A DNA stretch of 53,951 bases from a virus. Positions within the stretch are counted from its first letter, which is position 1; every line of letters starts with the position of its first letter. The translations under genes were made by a program, and so were the position numbers. The stretch spans positions 1 to 53,951 of IMG/VR virus record IMGVR_UViG_3300048672_001423; one strand, 5' to 3'. Below, piece after piece: positions 49,676 through 53,951 of this stretch. Below the pieces are notes generated by a model. It worked only from the letters and a program-made list of their open reading frames with translations. It was not told the DNA's origin and searched no databases.

Positions 49676-49947
49676 TATAACTTCTCTAAGTCGATTTTAA
49701 TACCAAATAAATGAAACTCTATGAATCTATACTTAACATTCATTTTTAACAAAGTTAGAATTGATTTTGAATCAAGACCGCTAAAGTCACTATTTGCAAA
49801 ATAAAGCCTTTTGAATTCAACACAAATTAATTCTTTTTGTTTTTCGTAATCTCTCCAATCTTCATCAGAAACAGGATTGATTTTATTTAAAGCAATAGCC
49901 CTTTTTTTAAGGGCCTTGATTGCTTTTTTAAGCTCCGATAGAGTCAT
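49675..49947 (-). CDS. Small helical early protein, 90 aa
   Basis: Start taken at the ATG at 49947 (MTLSELKKAIKALKKR), since the longer frame begins inside the neighbouring gene. 90 residues, charged and helical. No motif. It overlaps the upstream gene by about 20 bases. Confidence 0.45.
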   Translation of the reverse strand: MTLSELKKAIKALKKRAIALNKINPVSDEDWRDYEKQKELICVEFKRLYFANSDFSGLDSKSILTLLKMNVKYRFIEFHLFGIKIDLEKL

Positions 49948-50818
49948 TTTGTAGTGATTTAATATGTTCCAAAACTTCATTTAATTTATGGTGATTTATT
50001 GTTAGATACGACTGCCAACAATTTTTTGATGGAGTCCATCTAAATCCATTAGACTTGAGAACATTGATAGTTTCTCTTTCTGGCTTTCCAGAAAAATGAG
50101 CTTCAAGTCTATTGTCAACTACATTTTTGACAAACTTTACACCGTTTATTACTTTTTCTTGTTGCTCTTCACTTCTAGCAGAAACTCTTCTTTTTAGCTT
50201 CTCCAAAGTTTCTTCATGGCCCTTGATTCTTGCTAGTGAATTAGTCAAACTAAATGTTGGATAACCCAATCCCCACCAACTACCGCCTTTTAAAATTTCT
50301 GCGATATTTTCATCAGTATTTCCCAAATTTGAAAGCTCTTCTTTTTTCTCTTCCAATGTGAGCTTCTTGTCTCTGATAACTTTATTAGAAGCAACCATCA
50401 TTTTGTGAGTTTCTTTTAGCTCCTCAATCAAATTTTCTTTTTCTTCAACTTGAGTATCTAAGTCTGGTTTCTCTGCTCTGTTGAGTTTTTTTGTTATATT
50501 TTTAACCCAACTTCTCCAATTATCGTAGCTTGAACGCTCCCAATTTCGCATCTTTTCCTGTCTGCGAACATTAAAGCCGCTTCCTCCAGTAATTGCGGAG
50601 CTGGCTGTTCTTGATAGCGAACTAATATGGTGAGACATCAGTTTTTTATATTTATCTGTTACCCAACCATGAGTTTCTACTGGAACAGTAGAAAGTAGCT
50701 CGTTAAGTTCTGTTTCGCAATCAGAAATGTACTGTTTTCCTCTTTCATCTGGTCTAAAGGAAATCCAAGAATGTGCCGCAATGGCTCTTTGCTCGTAAGA
50801 TTTTAAATTCGTGTTCAT
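49928..50818 (-). CDS. Phage/plasmid protein with C-terminal KPERE...LKSNGFRW domain
   Basis: 296 residues. The C-terminal region (AHFSGKPERETINVLKSNGF, then RWTPSKNCWQSYLT) matches a domain seen at the ends of plasmid and phage polyvalent proteins (DUF3560-like), of unknown function. The central part has long charged helices. The gene sits between the first methyltransferase and the exonuclease group, starting two bases after the methyltransferase stop. Confidence 0.6.
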   Translation of the reverse strand: MNTNLKSYEQRAIAAHSWISFRPDERGKQYISDCETELNELLSTVPVETHGWVTDKYKKLMSHHISSLSRTASSAITGGSGFNVRRQEKMRNWERSSYDNWRSWVKNITKKLNRAEKPDLDTQVEEKENLIEELKETHKMMVASNKVIRDKKLTLEEKKEELSNLGNTDENIAEILKGGSWWGLGYPTFSLTNSLARIKGHEETLEKLKRRVSARSEEQQEKVINGVKFVKNVVDNRLEAHFSGKPERETINVLKSNGFRWTPSKNCWQSYLTINHHKLNEVLEHIKSLQNDSIGA

Positions 50819-50820
50819 TT

Positions 50821-51528
50821 TTAATCGTTGTTTTTTTGAAAATAATAAATTGATGTTTGAACGTTTGTTCTAGCAAACGGTATGTTATGCTCAACAACGT
50901 AATGTAGTTGCCATTTTTTGAGTGCGTTTTGAGTCTCTTTGTGCTTAATATCCATAAAAGTTGATGGAAGAATCACGTACAAAGAACCATATTCATCAAT
51001 CAAATCATGTGCTTTGTTGAATAATAATGGGTAAAACTCTTTTTGATAAGGTGGATTAGAAATGATTATGTCAAAGTTTTTTTCTTCTGGGTTGTAGTCT
51101 TCTAATTGTACATTATGAAAATTAATTTCTTTCTCATTACATACAAAATCAAAATCCTGCTCAATATCTGAATCTATGCCAGTTACTCGACAATATCCTC
51201 TATCAACAAACTCTTTTCCAAGCATCCCGAAACCGCAGCATAAATCAAGTATTGTTGAATACTTAGTCATAAATGTAAATGATTCAACAGTTTCAAAGAA
51301 CAGTTTTGATAACTGTGGTGGAGTGAAAAATTGGTCATTATAAACACCGCTTTTTCTTTGTCTTTCAATCAAATACTCATAAACCCAATTTTTTTCATCA
51401 GAAACATTGAAAGGCAATGAGCCAGTTGCTTTATAGTACTCAGCTATTTGAGGAATAGTATAAGGCATTGTTTTTCTTTGGTTTTGCTTTATGTAATATT
51501 CCAAAGAATAAGTTTTTAAAGTTTGCAT
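50821..51528 (-). CDS. DNA adenine-N6 methyltransferase-like protein (early)
   Basis: 235 residues, first gene after P3. Motif I is ILDLCCGFGMLG at ~93-104 and motif IV is IISNPPY at ~155-161. The order I before IV suggests alpha or gamma class amino-methyltransferases. It is a short single-domain enzyme with no obvious specificity domain. It may protect early phage DNA or act on another methyl acceptor. Confidence 0.8.
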   Translation of the reverse strand: MQTLKTYSLEYYIKQNQRKTMPYTIPQIAEYYKATGSLPFNVSDEKNWVYEYLIERQRKSGVYNDQFFTPPQLSKLFFETVESFTFMTKYSTILDLCCGFGMLGKEFVDRGYCRVTGIDSDIEQDFDFVCNEKEINFHNVQLEDYNPEEKNFDIIISNPPYQKEFYPLLFNKAHDLIDEYGSLYVILPSTFMDIKHKETQNALKKWQLHYVVEHNIPFARTNVQTSIYYFQKNND

Positions 51529-51560
51529 ATTATAATTGATTTGTGTTATTTAATTATAGT

Positions 51561-51668
51561 ACGAATATCGCATTATTATATTTAATAATCAAGTGAAAAT
51601 TAAAAAATCCTTGAAAAATACAACAAAATTGCTGTAATTAATCAAAGATTCTTTATATAATACAATTT
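51561..51668 (-). promoter_or_regulatory. Terminator-plus-promoter module P3
   Basis: Minus strand: short hairpin (51635-51620, ACAGCAA with TTGTTGT), ATTTTT, spacer, TTG (51592-51590), 19 bases, CGATATTCG (51570-51562). It shares most of the spacer and promoter with P1 and P2. It is directly downstream of the half attC-like site, at the junction with the cassette array. Confidence 0.65.
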
Positions 51669-51694
51669 GATAGATTTTAACAAATTTATGCTTT

Positions 51695-51721
51695 TATTTG
51701 CCGTATTTGCGTTTGTTGGAA
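51695..51721 (-). other. Half attC-like site
   Basis: Minus strand TTCCAAC, AAAC spacer and GCAAATA arm, 27 bases identical to the left half of the site at 53758-53831. The matching right half (TATTTGC...GTTGG) is absent; module P3 starts instead. It lies directly behind the 51728 methyltransferase gene. Confidence 0.65.
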
Positions 51722-51727
51722 GTGTTT

Positions 51728-52459
51728 CTACGCTGTCAAACGCTGAACGGCTATATCGAAATATTTCTTTTCCTTTTCCATGCCGACAAATTGGCGGTTA
51801 AGGTTTTGACAGGCTACGGCAGTTGTTCCACTTCCAAAAGTATTATCAAGCACTAAATCACTTTCGTTTGTGTAGGTTTTTACAAAATATTCCATCAAAA
51901 AAACAGGTTTTTGCGTTGGGTGAAAAATATTTTGCGTGTTGGCATTTTGTACTTCGATAATCCGTTTAGGGTATCTCATGCCAGTTTCAAGTTGATTGAA
52001 AGCATATTCTTCACCATAGCAATCTGATTTCCTCTTTTTTACCAACCCTCTTTTATATTGCTTTTCCGCTTGAATCATTTGTGGATTATAAATAGGTGGC
52101 TTTTTATAAAACACGCAAATATCTTCATAATCATTTAGAGGGCGTTTTTTAGCATCTAAAAAGCCCGTTGCTTTTGTTTTTTTATATATCCAATTGTACC
52201 TAAATAGTGAAGGGTTGCTCATTATCAATGCACTTGTGAAAGGTTGTGAAGCACTAAGCACAATTGCACCATTATCTTTAATAATTCTCTCGTATTCTTT
52301 CCAAAGTTTATCAAAAGGAAGAATTGAATCCCATTTGCATTGAGTTGTACCATAGGGCAAATCTGCCAAAATTAAATCTACTGATTTATCAGCTATTTTC
52401 GGAAAAATATCAAAGCAATCAGCATTAAAAAGTTTTATTCTGTCATTACTCCAAATCAT
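51728..52459 (-). CDS. Beta-class DNA methyltransferase (cassette gene)
   Basis: 243 residues. Motif IV is DLPYGTT at ~33-39, motif I is NTFGSGTT at ~206-213, in the order of beta-class amino-methyltransferases. It resembles stand-alone phage and cassette MTases (N6-adenine or N4-cytosine). It starts at 52459 behind a 120-base leader and ends seven bases before the half attC-like site. It is the leftmost cassette of the array and could protect against restriction. Confidence 0.85.
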   Translation of the reverse strand: MIWSNDRIKLFNADCFDIFPKIADKSVDLILADLPYGTTQCKWDSILPFDKLWKEYERIIKDNGAIVLSASQPFTSALIMSNPSLFRYNWIYKKTKATGFLDAKKRPLNDYEDICVFYKKPPIYNPQMIQAEKQYKRGLVKKRKSDCYGEEYAFNQLETGMRYPKRIIEVQNANTQNIFHPTQKPVFLMEYFVKTYTNESDLVLDNTFGSGTTAVACQNLNRQFVGMEKEKKYFDIAVQRLTA

Positions 52460-52507
52460 AGAAATATTTTCTTTTTTTTTTTTTCTAAATTTAAGGAAAA
52501 TATTTCT
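52460..52507. repeat. 12-bp perfect inverted repeat in the methyltransferase leader
   Basis: AGAAATATTTTC (52460-52471) and GAAAATATTTCT (52496-52507) flank a T-rich spacer, directly upstream of the ATG at 52459. It may be an operator or an RNA stem in the leader. Confidence 0.6.
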
Positions 52508-52578
52508 GTTTTCAAAGTGTTAATTATCTGATTATTTCGTGCGACACCCTGAAAGCGTGGTTTACAAAGTTGGTTCAA

Positions 52579-52659
52579 GTCCAACGATGCAAAGGCGTAA
52601 AAGCAAGCATAAAAATGCCAGCATTTTTCACTATGTCATCGGCTTTGCCTTTGTTGGAA
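52579..52659 (-). other. attC-like integron site B
   Basis: On the minus strand: TTCCAAC (52659-52653; R''-like), AAAG, GCAAAG (L''), variable hairpin region with AAAAATGC/GCATTTTT, CTTTGC (L'), ATC, GTTGGAC (52585-52579; R'-like, fits GTTRRRY). The 4 versus 3 base spacers give the asymmetry typical of attC. It follows the HNH gene and shares 62 identical bases with site C. Confidence 0.75.
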
Positions 52660-52667
52660 AACTTTTA

Positions 52668-53270
52668 CTACGCAAATAATGATAAAGGCTCTAAAACTTT
52701 GGGTTGCTTAAATCCAAAATCTGCATTTGTTTTTTCTCTATGACATTTTTTGCACTTAAATTGATAATTTGACAACCACCCACCACCGCCACCAAATTTA
52801 ACGGGGAAAATATGGTCTAATTCTACTGATTTGTCATAATCATTAATACCACAAATTTCGCAGTTATACCCTCCTGTGTAGTGCCTTCTTAACATTCTTA
52901 GTGTTGAAGTATTACCAGATATGATTTGAAAAACGTTATTGGCAAAACTATTGCATTCATCTGTTGCCCATCTTTTTCTTCTTCCTTCAAGTTGTTTGCC
53001 ACAACCGCAAGCACATTTTCCATTTTTATCTTCAAATAATTCTGACATAGGTACAGAACAATGTCTTTGATATGGATTTAAAAGATTTTTTTGGTTTATT
53101 TTATCATAAATAGGCGTTGGGTCAAAGAAAAAAACTCTTTTCACTATTGGTTTTAAAATGATAGCATTATTATTTGTCAAATCAAGTGGTTTTCGACACC
53201 ATGATGGTTGAATATCATATAATTTGCTACCTGTTTTTTTGAAAGACGATAAATCCTTTATAGCAGTCAT
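52668..53270 (-). CDS. HNH endonuclease-like protein (cassette gene)
   Basis: 200 residues. An N-terminal zinc-type module (CACGCGKQLEGRRKRWATDEC, approx residues 86-106) is followed by a CEIC...LDHIFPVKFGGGG...CKKCH core at ~137-177, a typical HNH with two cysteine pairs and LDH as the catalytic histidine motif. Such proteins occur as restriction or homing nucleases and as cassette genes. Its stop is eight bases before site B. Confidence 0.75.
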   Translation of the reverse strand: MTAIKDLSSFKKTGSKLYDIQPSWCRKPLDLTNNNAIILKPIVKRVFFFDPTPIYDKINQKNLLNPYQRHCSVPMSELFEDKNGKCACGCGKQLEGRRKRWATDECNSFANNVFQIISGNTSTLRMLRRHYTGGYNCEICGINDYDKSVELDHIFPVKFGGGGGWLSNYQFKCKKCHREKTNADFGFKQPKVLEPLSLFA

Positions 53271-53383
53271 AAAATACTATTTTAGTTTCCTAAATTTACA
53301 AATTAATTCGCTTATAGTCAAGCGTTTAGCACTAAAATTAGTTACTTGCGACATCACGAAAGCGAAGCTAAAAAGTCCAGTAG

Positions 53384-53464
53384 CTCCAACGATGCAAAGG
53401 CGTAAAAGCAAGCATAAAAATGCCAGCATTTTTCACTATGTCATCGTCTTTGCTCCAGTTGGAA
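53384..53464 (-). other. attC-like integron site C
   Basis: Minus strand TTCCAAC (53464-53458), TGGA, GCAAAG, hairpin region as in B, CTTTGC, ATC, GTTGGAG (53390-53384). The last base is G rather than the consensus pyrimidine. The stop of the membrane-protein gene (53465) abuts it. 62 bases (53385-53446) are identical to site B (52580-52641). Confidence 0.75.
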
Positions 53465-53716
53465 TTAAAAAAACACGATTGAAATAGCCAATCCAGATAG
53501 CGAACCAAGTGCCGCCCCAAACGCATAAATAAATCGGTCATTTGTGCTTCCAAATGCGATTTTCTTTACATTAAATGACCAAATCAATGAAATTATGAAT
53601 CCTGCGACAACTGTACCATGAAGGTTTTTTGTTGATATAAAGTGAGTATTTATTGCGACAAAAAATACTTGCATAAACCCAGTTGATAGTAATTTAATTT
53701 CTTCTTTCATATTCAC
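53465..53716 (-). CDS. Small membrane protein (cassette gene), 83 aa
   Basis: 83 residues with two or three spans (about 12-29, 35-52 and 65-83), the last ending at the C-terminus. The N-terminal segment is MNMKEEIKLLSTGFMQVFF. It starts ~40 bases after site D and ends directly at site C. Small membrane proteins are frequent among integron cassette genes. Function unknown. Confidence 0.6.
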   Translation of the reverse strand: MNMKEEIKLLSTGFMQVFFVAINTHFISTKNLHGTVVAGFIISLIWSFNVKKIAFGSTNDRFIYAFGAALGSLSGLAISIVFF

Positions 53717-53757
53717 GGGCGACAGCTAAAGCTGTCTTGTTTAATTATTGTTTCGAG

Positions 53758-53831
53758 TTCCAACTCTGCAAATAAGCTCAAAAGCAAATTAAAGTCTTAA
53801 TTACTATTTGCCGTATTTGCGTTTGTTGGAA
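53758..53831 (-). other. attC-like integron site D
   Basis: Minus strand TTCCAAC (53831-53825), AAAC, GCAAATA, a 30-odd-base variable part, TATTTGC, AGA, GTTGGAA (53764-53758). The L arms pair perfectly over 7 bp. It ends the partial gene whose stop is at 53839. Confidence 0.75.
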
Positions 53832-53838
53832 ATTTGTT

Positions 53839-53951
53839 CTACGATAATTCTGTAATATCATATTCAATATCTTCATCGTGAGTTATCGTAATGACATTTA
53901 ATCCATTTGCTGGTTTACTGTCACCAAAAACAGGATTCTCACCATTCACCA
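53839..53951 (-). CDS. Partial gene (3' end), possible cassette gene
   Basis: 36 visible residues (VNGENPVFGDSKPANGLN, then VITITHDEDIEYDITELS and a TAG) run off the right edge. Its stop is seven bases before site D, as for the other cassettes. If the window were closed into a circle an ATG would fall exactly on the joint (bases 1, 53951, 53950). An alternative plus-strand ATG at 53891 would, in the same closure, extend the first gene instead. No family recognised. Confidence 0.45.
   Translation of the reverse strand, partial: VNGENPVFGDSKPANGLNVITITHDEDIEYDITELS

Noticed and set aside
52579-53831. The palindromes as simple terminators
   Set aside because: They have consistent R and L box layout, asymmetric spacers and no T-run after the outer stem; the attC-like reading explains more.

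Overview
The window looks like most or all of the genome of a siphophage infecting a Bacteroidota host (Flavobacterium or Cytophaga type). The reasons are an AT-rich sequence; starts without Shine-Dalgarno sites, often joined as ATGA overlaps; promoters of the Bacteroidota form TTTG-N19/20-TAnnTTTG (minus strand, at 9772-9802, 36816-36847 and 38498-38528); and phage families such as a terminase pair, portal, capsid, tape measure and CHAP lysin. No integrase or phage repressor was recognised.

Layout: (1) 1-6798, plus strand: a compact replication and recombination arm with a replication-protein C-terminus open at the window edge, a DnaC-like loader, an HNH protein, a VRR-NUC nuclease, an internally deleted C5 cytosine methyltransferase and an SF2 helicase, ending at an intrinsic terminator. 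(2) 36847-6871, minus strand: the late operon. It runs from a late promoter through a HU-like protein, a DNA methyltransferase, a ParB-like protein, terminase subunits, portal, scaffold, capsid, connectors, a frameshifted tail-assembly-chaperone pair, tape measure, tail-tip proteins, fibre, lysin and membrane/spanin-like genes. (3) 36848-39474: a control region with two terminators, an isolated 292-residue gene, a promoter, two tiny membrane-protein genes and about 1 kb of non-coding DNA with phased TAAAA tracts. (4) 51668-39475, minus strand: early genes in operons. Three of the operons are headed by copies of one ~115-bp terminator-plus-promoter module. They encode a methyltransferase, a DnaQ-like exonuclease, a SANT/HTH-like protein and many tiny genes. 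Three tRNA genes (Met, Pro, Ser) lie on the opposite strand. (5) 51695-53951, minus strand: successive one-gene units, each ending in an imperfect palindrome with the architecture of an integron attC site.

The two most unusual structures are: (a) 46166-46615, about 450 bp of phase-locked five-base periodicity (NNACN; 72 of 90 consecutive pentamers match and no indel breaks the register), lying between two early genes next to a stem-loop; and (b) the integron-like cassette array (three complete attC-like sites and one half site) carrying a DNA methyltransferase, an HNH nuclease, a small membrane protein and a partial gene at the phage genome edge.

Functional calls rest on motifs read by eye. 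No database search or folding program was run. Many small genes remain without a recognised function.
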